Shown one piece after another: positions 1 to 9,284 of a stretch of DNA of 64,000 nt. The position numbers were made by a program, and so were the translations under genes. The DNA lies in assembly GCF_900107725.1 (NCBI RefSeq), contig NZ_FNQO01000004.1, forward strand, positions 124,001 through 188,000, read 5' to 3'. Position 1 is the stretch's first letter; each line of letters begins with the position of its first letter. This stretch comes from Microbulbifer marinus. GTDB taxonomy: Bacteria > Pseudomonadota > Gammaproteobacteria > Pseudomonadales > Cellvibrionaceae. The notes beneath the pieces are model-generated. The model had not been told where the DNA came from. It ran no database searches and saw nothing but the letters and a program-made list of their open reading frames with translations.

Positions 1-411
1 GAGCGTGATTTCGCCGCGCACATAATTGCCCAGCGGCAGTGTCGCGGTGGTCACCAGTTCCGTGCGATCGCGGTACTGAACGAAGTCCACGCTAGTGGCC
101 GGCGGCAGTACCTCGAACCAGCTGCCATCGAAGCGCTGTAGCCGCAACGAACCGATATCCACCTGATAGCGGATAAAGTCTCCTTCGAGATCGGTGAGGC
201 CGATGTACAGCTGTCCGCACCTTTCAGACGCCGGCTCCTCATCACTGGTGCTACAGGGTGCGACAACCGCCTCGGTGCTGGAGGAGCGAACGCCGTCGTT
301 TCTGCCGCCGTTACTATTGCTGCTGCCACTGCCGCAGGCGGATAGCGTCAAGGCGAGGAGCAGGGCGACGCAGGTTCGCCAAGCGGCGAACAAATCCCTT
401 TCCATCTGCAT
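1..411 (-). CDS. Lipoprotein with DUF4382-like domain (partial, C-terminus beyond window)
   Basis: Reading the minus strand from the ATG at 411 gives 137 codons without a stop, so the gene continues past base 1. The N-terminus is a lipoprotein signal: charged start, hydrophobic ALLLALTL stretch and lipobox LSAC, followed by a Gly/Ser/Asn-rich linker. The mature part (LYIGLTDLEGDFIRYQVDIG) looks like the opening of a DUF4382 domain, a beta-sandwich family of unknown function found in secreted and lipid-anchored proteins. A second in-frame ATG at 405 is equally possible as start. Envelope localisation follows from the lipobox. The family call is from the general pattern only, because the diagnostic C-terminal part is missing. 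Confidence 0.7.
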   Translation of the reverse strand, partial: MQMERDLFAAWRTCVALLLALTLSACGSGSSNSNGGRNDGVRSSSTEAVVAPCSTSDEEPASERCGQLYIGLTDLEGDFIRYQVDIGSLRLQRFDGSWFEVLPPATSVDFVQYRDRTELVTTATLPLGNYVRGEITL

Positions 412-734
412 GTGATTCCCTTCAACAACTTCGCCGCACGCAACTAAGACATTGCGGCTGTTTTCCGGTTGGCACTGGCACGGAAAATTCCGGCCGGTGA
501 GAAATGCTCTCTATACAGCCTAGAAATATTGCGCGCTCCGCGCGTGGCGAAAGTGTCGGGAATTTTGTCGGAGGGGGAACAGAGGCGTCATTTATGGCAA
601 ATTGACAGTGGAACCCGCACAAGCTTGCGCGCAAACACTCCCTCTATTGAAGGCAGCGAGCGCGCAGATCACGATTTTTTTAAGGGGAACAATTTTCGAT
701 AGCGATCATTGGCAGAGATACATGCGCCAGGGAG
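412..734. other. Intergenic stretch of 323 bp without a gene
   Basis: It lies between the start of the DUF4382-like lipoprotein and the stop of the DUF6515 gene, both on the minus strand, so it should hold the promoter of the lipoprotein gene. I could not find a convincing -35/-10 pair and saw no coding sequence with family resemblance on either strand. Confidence 0.5.
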
Positions 735-1388
735 CTAGCGCATGCATCGTTTGTACTCATCCCAGTAACTGCCCGGCTGGCGACGGTAGGGACCGACGTC
801 GCCGCGGCGCGATTGATCCCTGGCGATACTGCGGCAGGTCGATCTGAGCTCGCGGTAGCTCAGGTCGGCAATATTGTCGCGGTAGCCATAGCGGCCGTAG
901 TAACCATTGCCGCGGTAATAGTAATCGCCGCGATAGCGCCCGTAGTAAGTTTCAGGGCGATATCTGGGTTCAGGCGCCGGATAGGTTCGGGGTGTTACTG
1001 CCGGGGGACGCGGCGTCGGGGCGGCGAGAGAGCGGAGCTGCGGCGGCTCCCGGTAGTATTCGCGCCAGCCGGAAGGCGGGGTTATGACCGCGAAGTCGTC
1101 GCCGCGGGGGTCGTACAGGAAAAACGTGCCTCTGGAGACGAAATAGCGTTCGCCGCCCATCTTGAAGGTAGCGCTGCTGCCGGGCACATTGGGGACCCTT
1201 GCACCCAGTGGGGGTTCCACACGAACATAGCCACCCTGGCTCGGCCGGTAGAAGGAACCGCGCCAGTAGTGATAGGTTTGGCCGCCCGCCAGGATTTGCG
1301 AAGCGCCAGAAGGCAGGGATCTCAACCGATCCTGCGCCCAGGCTAGCGACACGGCGAGACTGAGCAGGAGTGCAATAGCGTAGTGCAT
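735..1388 (-). CDS. DUF6515 family secreted protein
   Basis: This 217-residue protein starts at the ATG at 1388, because the residues that follow form a clear signal peptide (MHYAIALLLSLAVSLAWAQ); an upstream in-frame extension lacks sequence sense. Two repeated units near residues 25-110 share the pattern of a Gly-Gly turn, an aromatic strand and a YRP/PPxG motif (QTYHYWRGSFYRP, RYFVSRGTFFLYDP), which is the DUF6515 arrangement. A Pro-rich linker then leads to a Tyr/Arg/Gly-rich stretch (YYRGNGYYGRYGY) and a basic tail with several Cys. The function of the family is unknown; an envelope or extracellular role is inferred from the signal peptide. Confidence 0.75.
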   Translation of the reverse strand: MHYAIALLLSLAVSLAWAQDRLRSLPSGASQILAGGQTYHYWRGSFYRPSQGGYVRVEPPLGARVPNVPGSSATFKMGGERYFVSRGTFFLYDPRGDDFAVITPPSGWREYYREPPQLRSLAAPTPRPPAVTPRTYPAPEPRYRPETYYGRYRGDYYYRGNGYYGRYGYRDNIADLSYRELRSTCRSIARDQSRRGDVGPYRRQPGSYWDEYKRCMR

Positions 1389-1504
1389 GGCCGCAGCCCC
1401 TCTCTTGCAAACTACTAGGAGTTTACTGAGCGGCGACGCCCATCCCAAATCGCGGCCGTAAAGCGCACCCTCACGAGGCAAGGCTATTGCCAAATCGAGT
1501 GTGG

Positions 1505-2608
1505 CTAAATCGAGGCGCCTTCGTCTGTCCGTGCTGCCACTTCCGACAGCACCTTGACCGCCTGCCCCGGCTGCAGTCGCTCGGCGCCACGGACAATGAC
1601 CCTGTCGCCGTCGGAAAGTCCGCCGTGCACGGCGATCCACTCGCCGTCACCGCTACCGGTGGTTACCAGCAGGCGCTCCGCTTTGTTGTCGCCGTCGACG
1701 CGGAACACGAAGGCGTCGCCGTTGCGCAGCACCAGCGCGTCGCGCGGTACCGCCACCATTCGCTGCGCCGCCGCCACCGGCACGGCGACCTGCACCGGCA
1801 TGCCGACAATCCAGCTGGACTGTGCGGGTAAATCGACCATCAGTTTTACCCGGCGCGAATTATCGCTGGCTACCGGCACAAACTGACGCACACGCCCCTC
1901 GAGCAACTCACCGCCTGCACGCGCATCTTCGGTGATCGACACCGCGTCGCTGCGCAGTGCGATCGGCTCGCCGGCGCGCAGCAGCGGCAGCGCGACCAGC
2001 GGGATATCTGCTTCGACTTCCAGTTGCGACATATCCAGTGCGCGCAACAGCTCAATGCCGGTGCGCACATATTCTCCGGCCTGATGCTCGCGGCTGACGA
2101 CGAGCGTGTCGAAAGGTGCGTTGATCTTCGTCTTGGACAGCTCGTAGGCGCGGCGATCCCGCTCGATACGGGCGGCCACCAGGTCCTGGGCCATGGCCTC
2201 GCGCTCCGCCTGCTGTTCCTCCAGCGCGGCGCGGGAAGTACTGTTGGTTTCGGCGAGCTTACTAAGGCGTTCGAGCTGTGCATCCAGATAAGTCAGGCGG
2301 GCGCGCAACTGGGTGATGCGGCTGTCGCTGTTGCGCAACTGCAGCCGCCAGTGGGTCGCATCGAGCTGCGCCAGCCGCTCGCCTTTTTTAACCAGGCTGC
2401 CGGGCTCGGCGACAAACTCCAGCGCGCCGTCAAGTTCGGCGGAAATACGAATATCGCGACGGCTCACTACCTTGCCGGCCGACCATTGGCTCGGGGCAAT
2501 TTCGCGCAGCTGTGCGCGATCTACGGTAACCGCCGCCGGCGGCTGCTGCGCCAGTGACGGGGACGCCGCCAACAGCGCCAGCAGCCCGGCGCCAATCATG
2601 TTTTTCAT
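1505..2608 (-). CDS. Efflux RND transporter periplasmic adaptor subunit (HlyD/MFP family)
   Basis: This 367-residue membrane fusion protein has an N-terminal signal peptide (LLALLAASPSLAQQ), a barrel-sandwich (lipoyl-like) half around residues 60-90 (GSLVKKGERLAQLD), a helical hairpin rich in Leu/Glu/Arg at about 95-155, the second lipoyl half (APFDTLV), and a beta-barrel with a membrane-proximal C-terminal domain ending near ERLQPGQAVKVL. Its start overlaps the stop of the upstream permease by 4 bases, so the two are translationally coupled. It would bridge the inner-membrane pump to an outer-membrane channel. No TolC-like gene is present here, so a channel encoded elsewhere is presumably used. 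Confidence 0.9.
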   Translation of the reverse strand: MKNMIGAGLLALLAASPSLAQQPPAAVTVDRAQLREIAPSQWSAGKVVSRRDIRISAELDGALEFVAEPGSLVKKGERLAQLDATHWRLQLRNSDSRITQLRARLTYLDAQLERLSKLAETNSTSRAALEEQQAEREAMAQDLVAARIERDRRAYELSKTKINAPFDTLVVSREHQAGEYVRTGIELLRALDMSQLEVEADIPLVALPLLRAGEPIALRSDAVSITEDARAGGELLEGRVRQFVPVASDNSRRVKLMVDLPAQSSWIVGMPVQVAVPVAAAQRMVAVPRDALVLRNGDAFVFRVDGDNKAERLLVTTGSGDGEWIAVHGGLSDGDRVIVRGAERLQPGQAVKVLSEVAARTDEGASI

Positions 2609-5600
2609 AGGGAATTCCTTGCAAGCAATCGCTCGCGCAGCTGCGCGAATTTCGGCAGGGGCATCCGGCCAGTCTGCAACAGCGCCGGCAACAGAACCAG
2701 AGTAAACAGGGTACTGACCGCCATGCCGCCGACGATCACCGCCGCCAGGCCGCGGTAAATCACACTGCCCTCCCCCGGCGCCACCAGCAGCGGCAGCATG
2801 CCGAACACACTGGTCAGGGTACTCATGAATATCGGCCGCAGGCGCAGGCGCAGTGCCTGCTCCACCGCCTCGACACGACTGGCACCCGCCGCTTCGGCGG
2901 CGCGGGTTTGATGGACCAGCAGGATGGCATTGTTAACCACCAGACCAAGCAGAATCACGAAACCGATCATCGTCAGCAGGTCCAGCGGCTGGAAGCCAAT
3001 CAGATTGAGTAATTGCAGTGCCAGCACGCCGCCGACCGTCGCCAGCGGCACCGTCAGCAGGACCAGGCCGGCGTCGCGCAGCGAACGGAATAGCGCGCTC
3101 ATCAACAGGAACAGGATAAACAGTGCCAGCACGAAATTCTGCGACAGGGAAACCAGAGCCTTATCGAGATCACTGGCATTGCCGCCGACCATGATGCTGC
3201 CGTCGGCGGGCAACACGGCGCGGATCTGCGGCAGCACCTCTTCCTCCAACTGCGCGCGTACTTCCTCCAGCGAGATGTCGTCCGGCGGCACGATATTGAG
3301 GGTAATGGTGCGGCGGCCGTCCACACGTCGCAGGCTGCCGGGGCCCACGGTGCGCTCGATGCTGGCGAGCTGGTTCAGCGGGACGATTTCGCCACGCGGT
3401 GTGACCAGCGGCGTGTTCTGCAGCTGCTCCGGTGTACTCCACTCCTGTGCGCGGAAGATCACGTCGAGACGCTTCTCGCCATTGAAGTATTCGCCGACGT
3501 AAAGGCCATTGCCGAGGGCGCGCACCAGGCTGCCCATCGCCTCCCGGTTCCAGCCCTGCTCGTGCATTGCGCGATCGTTCGGGTAGACCGTCAGCTCAGG
3601 CTCCGCCAGCGCCAGACCGGGGTTGGGGTTGACCGGTACGCCGGGCATCACCTCGCCAATCACCTCCACTCCACGGGCAGCCGCGTTCATCAGTCCCTCG
3701 GCATCGCGGGACTGCAGATGCAGGGCGATGCGGCGGTCACCGCCGAACTGGCCGAACAGGTTGCCGCGGGCGGCAAAGCCGCGGAAGTCCGGGATATCCA
3801 CCAGCACTTCCTCGCGCAGCACGCGTTCCATTTCCTTGGCCTTGTCCATGTCCTTGACGCGCACCCCCATGGTGCCGCCATTGGGCCATGTGATGATGTA
3901 ATAATTCTTCAGGGCTGGCTCGCGCTCACCGCTCATGTAGGGGGCCATACGCCGGTCTATCTCTGCGACAATTTCACGCTTGATGGTCTCGACGTTGGTG
4001 CCGGCGGGGAAGTTCATCCACACATCCACCGCGTCCCGCTTCACCGGCGGCAGATAATCCAATTTCGGCAACAGGAAATAGGTTGCGAGTAACGGCAGTA
4101 GCAACAGCGCGCCTATCACTTTCCAGCGCCGCGCCGGCGTGCACGTCAGCCCCATAACCCCTGCGGTGATTTTTTCCCAGAATCCCGCGAGACGGTCCCG
4201 ACTGGAAATATCCGGCAGCCACAGCTTGGCCGCGAGCGGCACCACGGCCACCGCAACCAGCAGGGAAAAAACCACCGCCACGGCGATGGTCAGCGCCAGG
4301 TCGCCGAACACCTGACCCTCGACACTATTGAGGAAAAACACCGGCAGGAAGATGGCGACGGTGGTGGCGGTGCTGGCGAGCAGAGCGCCCCAAACCTGGC
4401 CCGCCCCCTGCTCGGAGGCGTCTTGCGCGCCGAGCCCCTTCTCGCGCAGGCGCACTATGTTTTCCAGCACGACGATGGCCGCATCCAACACCATACCGGT
4501 AGCGAAGGCGAGGCCGGCCAGCGAAATCACATTGACACTGCGTCCGGCGGCGGACAGCACGACAAAGGTGGCGAACAGGGAAATAGGGATCGCCGCGGCG
4601 ACGATAAGCGTGGCACGCATGCGGCGCATGAACCACCACAGTACCCCCACCGCCAGCAAGATACCGAGCAACAGGTTGCCGCCGAGCAGATTCAGCGCCC
4701 GGTAGACGAAGACCGAGGCATCGAAGGATTGCACCAACACCAGTTTTTCGTCTTTGAGTTTCTCCTCGTTAAGCTCCGCGACCTTGTGCTTGACCCGTTC
4801 CAGCGTCGCGAGCATGTTGGCATCGTTGGTGCGGTTGATGCGCAGCGACACAGCCGGGTTGCCATTCTGTGTGGTGACACCGCCGGTCTCGGACGGGGCC
4901 ACCTTCACTTCGGCAATATCGCCCAGACGTACCGGCTGGCCGTCGCGCCACTCGAGTACCAACTCGGACAGGTTCTTCGGATCGTACTCACCGACAAAGC
5001 GCAATGTGTAACGACGCCGCCCGACGTCGGTGAAGCCGCCAGACACGTCGCGCGCCGATGCCAGCTGGCGGGTCACCGCGGGCAACTGGATACCGAGTTC
5101 GGCGGCCTTCCACGGATCGAAAATCACCTGTAATTCTTCGCGGCCGGCGCGGCCAGACTGGGCCTCGACGCTGGCCACGCCGGGCACACCTTCCAATTCC
5201 GGGCGCAATACGTCCTCGATCAGGCCGGTGTAATCCTCGAGGCTGTGGGGGTTGTCGGGCAGCAGCTGCAGGAAGAAATAAGTCAGCGCTGTGGCATCGC
5301 CACCCCAGCCCCCCAGCATCACCCGCGGCGGTTCCGCATCCCGCGGCAGCGGCGGCAGGCTGCTCATGCGGCTGATGACATCGATCAGCACCTTGTCCAT
5401 GTCGGTGCCCATGGTGAACTCCAGGTTCACCCAAGCGAAGCCGCGACCCGCATTGACCTGCATCATCTCCAGGCCGGTGAGCCCCTGTAACACCGATTCG
5501 ATCGGCTCGACGATTTCCGCCTCCACCTCTTTCGGCGAAGCGGCACGCCAACCGGCCTGGATGGTGATCCGCGGATTGTCGATATCGGGGAAGAGTTGTA

Positions 5601-5700
5601 CCGGCAGGCGGCTGGCGAGGAAGGCGCCGAGCAACACGGCCAGCACCACGGCCACTGCGGTGGCGGCAGGATTTTTCAGCGCGGCTCTGGTGAGCGCCAT
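2605..5700 (-). CDS. Efflux RND transporter permease subunit (AcrB/HAE-type)
   Basis: At 1031 residues this has the full RND length. It opens with a transmembrane helix followed by RLPVQLFPDIDNPRI, the conserved start of the porter domain. A cluster of helices around 335-500 and another near 860-1010 give the usual 12-helix duplicated layout. In the proton-relay helix the motif is GMVLDAAIVVLEN, so one Asp is kept and the second Asp of the AcrB pair is Ala; non-AcrB RND pumps often vary here. The second repeat has GLVVNNAILLVHQ. It is first in a two-gene operon with the adaptor. The substrate cannot be predicted. Confidence 0.93.
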   Translation of the reverse strand: MALTRAALKNPAATAVAVVLAVLLGAFLASRLPVQLFPDIDNPRITIQAGWRAASPKEVEAEIVEPIESVLQGLTGLEMMQVNAGRGFAWVNLEFTMGTDMDKVLIDVISRMSSLPPLPRDAEPPRVMLGGWGGDATALTYFFLQLLPDNPHSLEDYTGLIEDVLRPELEGVPGVASVEAQSGRAGREELQVIFDPWKAAELGIQLPAVTRQLASARDVSGGFTDVGRRRYTLRFVGEYDPKNLSELVLEWRDGQPVRLGDIAEVKVAPSETGGVTTQNGNPAVSLRINRTNDANMLATLERVKHKVAELNEEKLKDEKLVLVQSFDASVFVYRALNLLGGNLLLGILLAVGVLWWFMRRMRATLIVAAAIPISLFATFVVLSAAGRSVNVISLAGLAFATGMVLDAAIVVLENIVRLREKGLGAQDASEQGAGQVWGALLASTATTVAIFLPVFFLNSVEGQVFGDLALTIAVAVVFSLLVAVAVVPLAAKLWLPDISSRDRLAGFWEKITAGVMGLTCTPARRWKVIGALLLLPLLATYFLLPKLDYLPPVKRDAVDVWMNFPAGTNVETIKREIVAEIDRRMAPYMSGEREPALKNYYIITWPNGGTMGVRVKDMDKAKEMERVLREEVLVDIPDFRGFAARGNLFGQFGGDRRIALHLQSRDAEGLMNAAARGVEVIGEVMPGVPVNPNPGLALAEPELTVYPNDRAMHEQGWNREAMGSLVRALGNGLYVGEYFNGEKRLDVIFRAQEWSTPEQLQNTPLVTPRGEIVPLNQLASIERTVGPGSLRRVDGRRTITLNIVPPDDISLEEVRAQLEEEVLPQIRAVLPADGSIMVGGNASDLDKALVSLSQNFVLALFILFLLMSALFRSLRDAGLVLLTVPLATVGGVLALQLLNLIGFQPLDLLTMIGFVILLGLVVNNAILLVHQTRAAEAAGASRVEAVEQALRLRLRPIFMSTLTSVFGMLPLLVAPGEGSVIYRGLAAVIVGGMAVSTLFTLVLLPALLQTGRMPLPKFAQLRERLLARNSL

Positions 5701-5805
5701 ACCCGGACCCTTTATTTTTTTAACTGGCGCTAGAGGCTAAACGGTTGCGGGTAAAGGGCAAGGTGATTGCGATCAACGGCCGGCTTTTGTCGATCAAGCT
5801 GGGCC

Positions 5806-5823
5806 GGTGGCGGATTCGCCACC
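5806..5823. other. Stem-loop between the RND operon and the LytTR regulator gene
   Basis: A perfect 7-bp inverted repeat (GGTGGCG and CGCCACC around a GATT loop) lies just past the stop of the LytTR regulator gene on the minus strand. There is no T-run on its 3' side, so it may slow or stabilise the transcript end rather than act as a classical terminator. Confidence 0.35.
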
Positions 5824-5858
5824 GTCTTATCGAGCCCAGATTTTTTTTAAGGAAGTGA

Positions 5859-6716
5859 TTACAGAAAGTGCTGAACTTTGTTCTTGTAACTACGGCTCAT
5901 CTTCAGCCGTTCGCCGTTGTTCAGCACCAGGTGATATTCGCCGTTGATATGGGCGCAGATTTCGCGTACGCGGCTTAGATTGACGATGGTCGACCGGTGA
6001 ATACGCTGGAACAGTTTGGGATCCAGCTGCTGCTCCAGCTCCTTCATCGTGATACGCATCACGTGGGTCTCGCCGTTGGCGTGCACGCACATATAGTCAC
6101 CGGCGGCATCGATCCAATCGATTTCCCGCGCCGGCACCAGCGTGATCTTGCCGGAATCCTTGATTGCGATTTTGTCCGGGTAGGAACTGCCCCCCAGTTC
6201 GCCGGCAGCCAGCTTCTTCGCCAGCTCTTCCGGCGATTCCTGTGTCAGGTCCGCCACGGCTTCGAGCAGCTGCTCGCGCTGGCTGGCGATATCGGCACTG
6301 GCCAGTTTTTCCCGCACCCGCTGCAGAGCCAGTGTCAGGCGCTGGTCTTCGATCGGCTTGAGCACATAGTCCACCGCATTGATTTCGAAGGCCTCCACCG
6401 CGTACTGATCATAGGCGGTCACGAACACCACCTGCGGCAGCTTTTCAACGGGAATCTGTTGCACCATTTCCAGGCCGTTGACAACGGGCATCTGAATATC
6501 CACGAAGGCGACATCCGGCCGCAGTTCGAGAATTTTCTCCCGCGCCTCGCGGCCATTACTGCACTCGGCAATGACCTCGACGTCGCTCAGTTGCTCCAGG
6601 CGCAGGCGCAGCCCGCGGCGCGCCAGCGGCTCGTCGTCGACGACGATGGCTCTCAGGACGCCCGCCCTCTTAACAGTGTCCGCGGCTTTGGATGAAGTGT
6701 CTGCTGTGCCATTCAT
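5859..6716 (-). CDS. LytTR-type response regulator
   Basis: This is a 285-residue DNA-binding response regulator. A short, poorly structured N-terminal tail of about 22 residues precedes the receiver domain, which has the acidic pair in VVDDEPLARRG, the phospho-acceptor Asp in VAFVDIQMP and the conserved Lys in VLKPIEDQRL. The C-terminal LytTR domain (about 190-285) includes WIDAAGDYMCVH, RIHRSTIVNL and the ending NKVQHFL. The ATG at 6716 is chosen because it follows the partner kinase stop by only 4 bases; the longer upstream frame overlaps that kinase. It should be phosphorylated by the neighbouring kinase. Targets are unknown, though AlgR of Pseudomonas is a related type. Confidence 0.9.
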   Translation of the reverse strand: MNGTADTSSKAADTVKRAGVLRAIVVDDEPLARRGLRLRLEQLSDVEVIAECSNGREAREKILELRPDVAFVDIQMPVVNGLEMVQQIPVEKLPQVVFVTAYDQYAVEAFEINAVDYVLKPIEDQRLTLALQRVREKLASADIASQREQLLEAVADLTQESPEELAKKLAAGELGGSSYPDKIAIKDSGKITLVPAREIDWIDAAGDYMCVHANGETHVMRITMKELEQQLDPKLFQRIHRSTIVNLSRVREICAHINGEYHLVLNNGERLKMSRSYKNKVQHFL

Positions 6717-6720
6717 ATTT

Positions 6721-7809
6721 TTATTCCTGTTCGAAGGGAATGCGGAGATGCACTGCCAGACCGCCCTCCGGGCGGTTACGGAAGCGCACTTTCTGTTCAT
6801 CGCCGTAGAGTGCGCGCAGGCGCTCGCAGGTGTTGCGGATGCCGACGCCGGAGCCGCTGCCCAGTTTGGCCAGATCTTCCTCCGGCATGCCCGGGCCATT
6901 GTCACTGACTTCCAGCAGCAGCTCGCCGGCAAAGACCCGTGCCTTGATCATGATTTCGCCGCCCCACTCCCGCTGCGAAATGCCGTACTTGATCGCATTT
7001 TCCACCAGCGGCTGCAACAGCAGGCTGGGCACCAGCGCCCGTGGCGAATCGCCTTCCAGGTCCAGGTTCACGCCCAGCCGGTCGGCGAAGCGCACCTTCT
7101 CGATATCCAGATAGAGCATCAGTGCCTCGACCTCCTTGGCCAGGGTCACCTTCTGCATCGGATCATTGTCCAGCGAGTGGCGCAGGAACTGGGACAGGCG
7201 CGTGACCATATCGTTGGCGGTACGCCCCTGGTTGTCGAGGATCAGCGTCGAAATCGCGTTCAGCGTATTGAACAGGAAGTGCGGATTCAGCTGGTAACGC
7301 AGCATTTTCAGCTGCGCCTGGTGTGCCATGGATTCCGCCCGCAGCGCTTTTTCCTGCTGGGTCAGCGAAGCTTGGTAATACTTGATGCCGTAATAGAGCG
7401 CCGCCCAGGTCATCAGGATCAGGAAGGAATAGGAGAACCAGTAGATCGCCAGCACCGCCGGGTGCTCGTCGCTCTCCTTGCCGTAGAGCCACAGCGAACC
7501 GCCGAACTTGATCGCCGCCCACAGCGCCGCCGCCAGTATCACCACCACCAGCGAGCCGAACAGGCGGCTGGCCGGCGGCTTGTCCCACAGCCTGCGGAAA
7601 CCGCGGCGCATGGCCTCGGACAGCAGCACGCCGGACGCGGTGGCCACGGCGATATAGCCGGTGTGCAGCCAGTGATCCTTGACCCAGAAGAAACTGCCGA
7701 CAAAGGTCAGCAGCGTGTAGCCGCCCCAGCCACTCAGCTGCAGCGCCCAGTACTGCCAGTGCTGCATCGCCAGCCGTTCGGACAGCCAATGAAATGCGTT
7801 GTTACCCAT
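6721..7809 (-). CDS. LytS/AlgZ-type sensor histidine kinase
   Basis: This 362-residue kinase has about four hydrophobic helices in its first 150 residues (QLSGWGGYTLLTFVGSFFWV, FLILMTWAALYYGI) and no obvious periplasmic sensor domain. The His_kinase box is QLNPHFLFNTLNAIS with the phospho-acceptor His in NPHFLFN. A HATPase_c domain follows, with an N-box (PLVENAIKYG) and G-boxes (SDNGPGMPEED, GSGVGIRN). This is the architecture of membrane kinases that pair with LytTR regulators, and the partner gene follows 4 bases downstream. The signal sensed is not evident from the sequence. Confidence 0.9.
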   Translation of the reverse strand: MGNNAFHWLSERLAMQHWQYWALQLSGWGGYTLLTFVGSFFWVKDHWLHTGYIAVATASGVLLSEAMRRGFRRLWDKPPASRLFGSLVVVILAAALWAAIKFGGSLWLYGKESDEHPAVLAIYWFSYSFLILMTWAALYYGIKYYQASLTQQEKALRAESMAHQAQLKMLRYQLNPHFLFNTLNAISTLILDNQGRTANDMVTRLSQFLRHSLDNDPMQKVTLAKEVEALMLYLDIEKVRFADRLGVNLDLEGDSPRALVPSLLLQPLVENAIKYGISQREWGGEIMIKARVFAGELLLEVSDNGPGMPEEDLAKLGSGSGVGIRNTCERLRALYGDEQKVRFRNRPEGGLAVHLRIPFEQE

Positions 7810-7859
7810 AAACTCCCAGTTCGCGACGCCGGCCTCGTATAGCGGCTAGCGGCGCCGAT

Positions 7860-7887
7860 TTGACACTTTCGTATGGGTTCATACTAA
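7860..7887 (+). promoter_or_regulatory. Predicted sigma-70 promoter of the EVE-domain gene, with a small palindrome
   Basis: A perfect -35 TTGACA (7860-7865), a 16-bp spacer and a -10 like TACTAA (7882-7887) lie 57 bp before the EVE start. The spacer contains the palindrome GTATG-GGTT-CATAC (7871-7884), which overlaps the -10 and could be an operator. The -10 is weak, so the call is tentative. Confidence 0.45.
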
Positions 7888-7943
7888 ATGGCGCTTCCCG
7901 CTGGTGAAATACCAACCGGCGCAGCATATGGACGGACTGCCGC

Positions 7944-8405
7944 ATGAACTACTGGTTATTTAAGTCCGAACCGGACGAATACAGCATTCAGGATCTCGCC
8001 GCAGAGCGCGGACATACCGGCCGCTGGGATGGTATCCGCAACTACCAGGCGCGCAACTTCCTGCGCGACCAGGTGCAGGAGGGCGACGGTGTCCTCTTCT
8101 ACCACAGCGCCTGCAAGGTGCCGGCGGTAGTGGGTACCGCCGAGGTGGTGCGCGCCGCCTACCCGGATCCGGCCCAGTTCGACCCGGCATCCAAGTACTT
8201 CGACCCCAAGGCCAGCGGTGACCAGCCCCGCTGGTACTGCGTGGATGTCCGCTGGCAGAGCGAATTCGCGCGGCCGGTACCGCTGGCAGAAATCAAGCAG
8301 AACCCGGAGCTGGAGGACATGGTGCTGGTCAAGCAGGGGCGGTTGTCCATCCAGCCGGTGACGCCGCGGCAATGGCAGGCCATCGTGCGGCTGGGCGCCC
8401 TGTAG
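7944..8405 (+). CDS. EVE domain-containing protein
   Basis: The 153-residue product is a single EVE domain (PUA-like fold). It begins with the hallmark MNYWLFKSEPDEYSI, then WDGIRNYQARNFLR, GDGVLFYHS and the closing SIQPVTPRQW. EVE proteins form a pocket with conserved Trp and Tyr residues that is thought to bind modified bases in DNA or RNA, and the family is related to YTH readers. The gene stands alone on the plus strand, divergent from the sensor kinase and convergent with the nitroreductase gene. It is a cytoplasmic protein; no partner endonuclease gene is next to it. Confidence 0.93.
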   Translation: MNYWLFKSEPDEYSIQDLAAERGHTGRWDGIRNYQARNFLRDQVQEGDGVLFYHSACKVPAVVGTAEVVRAAYPDPAQFDPASKYFDPKASGDQPRWYCVDVRWQSEFARPVPLAEIKQNPELEDMVLVKQGRLSIQPVTPRQWQAIVRLGAL

Positions 8406-8415
8406 CGCCCGGCGG

Positions 8416-9084
8416 CTAAACGAACTCCACGATTTCTTCCAGCGGCTTCTTGTCGATGGCCGGCACCTCGGCGCCCTCTGCCGGCAGTCCCGCCACCAGG
8501 ATCATATAGGGCTTCTCCGTGGCCGGGCGGCCGAGAATCTCGTTGAGGAATTTCATCGGGCTGGGAGTGTGGGTCAGTGTGGCCACGCCGGCGTTGTGCA
8601 GCGCGGCGATCAGCATGCCGGTGGCGATGCCGACGGATTCGGCGGTGTAATAGTTTTTCAGCTTTTCGCCGGCGTCACTGCTGGAAAACTTCTTCAGGAA
8701 GATCACGATCAGGTACGGCGCCGTTTCCAGGAACGGTTTGTCGGCATCGGTACCCAGGGGTTGCAGCGCACTGAGCCATTCGGCCGAGGCGCGACGCTGG
8801 TAGAACTCACGCTCCTCCTCTTCCGCCGCCAGACGAATCAGCCGCTTGATCTCCGCGCTCTCCACGACGACGAAATGCCACGGCTGCATATTGGCGCCGC
8901 TGGGCGCGCTGCCGGCGGCGCGGATCGCCTGCTCGATCACCTGCCGCGGCAGCGGCTCGGCGGAGAAGTCGCGCACGCTGCGGCGGCTGCGCATCAGTTC
9001 GGTGAACGCCTGCGCGCGGCGGCACATCTCCGCCTCATCGAGGCGCTCGAACTGCAGTGGCAGAAAGGTTTTGTCGTTAGTCAT
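8416..9084 (-). CDS. Nitroreductase-family flavoprotein, iodotyrosine deiodinase-like
   Basis: This 222-residue FMN protein has the nitroreductase FMN motif RRSVRDFS near residue 35, [14 protein letters not shown] near 60 and [16 protein letters not shown] near 155. Beyond the generic fold it carries features I associate with the iodotyrosine deiodinase clade: a lid segment with EREFYQRR, then [26 protein letters not shown] and [16 protein letters not shown]. Bacterial members of that clade reductively dehalogenate halotyrosines. It lies 8 bp downstream of the DUF3094 gene and may be co-transcribed with it. The nitroreductase call is secure; the deiodinase subfamily is a pattern-based inference. 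Confidence 0.85.
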   Translation of the reverse strand: MTNDKTFLPLQFERLDEAEMCRRAQAFTELMRSRRSVRDFSAEPLPRQVIEQAIRAAGSAPSGANMQPWHFVVVESAEIKRLIRLAAEEEEREFYQRRASAEWLSALQPLGTDADKPFLETAPYLIVIFLKKFSSSDAGEKLKNYYTAESVGIATGMLIAALHNAGVATLTHTPSPMKFLNEILGRPATEKPYMILVAGLPAEGAEVPAIDKKPLEEIVEFV

Positions 9085-9092
9085 ACGTCTCC

Positions 9093-9284
9093 TCAGACCA
9101 CACCCTTGGTGCGCGCGATCATAATGCTGAGCAGGGATAACAGGGTCAGTACGCCGACAATCACCAACAGCAACAGCAGCGGTCGGAACGGCTTGCGCTC
9201 CACCTTGTTGACGCCGCTGTGCAGGTATTTGTCGACCTTGGCCTGGTCTTCGTCTGAGAGTTTTTTTTGCGGTTGCTCGGACAT
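9093..9284 (-). CDS. DUF3094 family small membrane protein
   Basis: This 63-residue protein matches the DUF3094 pattern known from Pseudomonas: a charged N-terminal half ([16 protein letters not shown]), the link VERKPFRP and one C-terminal transmembrane helix ([20 protein letters not shown]). The start at 9284 (MSEQPQ) is preferred over an in-frame ATG 10 codons upstream, because the family starts close to the charged stretch. The function is unknown. It directly precedes the nitroreductase gene. Confidence 0.8.
   Translation of the reverse strand: MSEQPQKKLSDEDQAKVDKYLHSGVNKVERKPFRPLLLLLVIVGVLTLLSLLSIMIARTKGVV

Noticed and set aside
1389-1640. 84-residue N-terminal extension of the DUF6515 gene
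   Set aside because: A signal peptide begins exactly at the internal ATG at 1388, and the extension overlaps the 3' end of the adaptor gene.
2605-5700. Loss of the second proton-relay Asp in the RND pump as a sign of inactivity
   Set aside because: Many active RND families outside AcrB have DN, DG or DA at this pair, so it is not informative.
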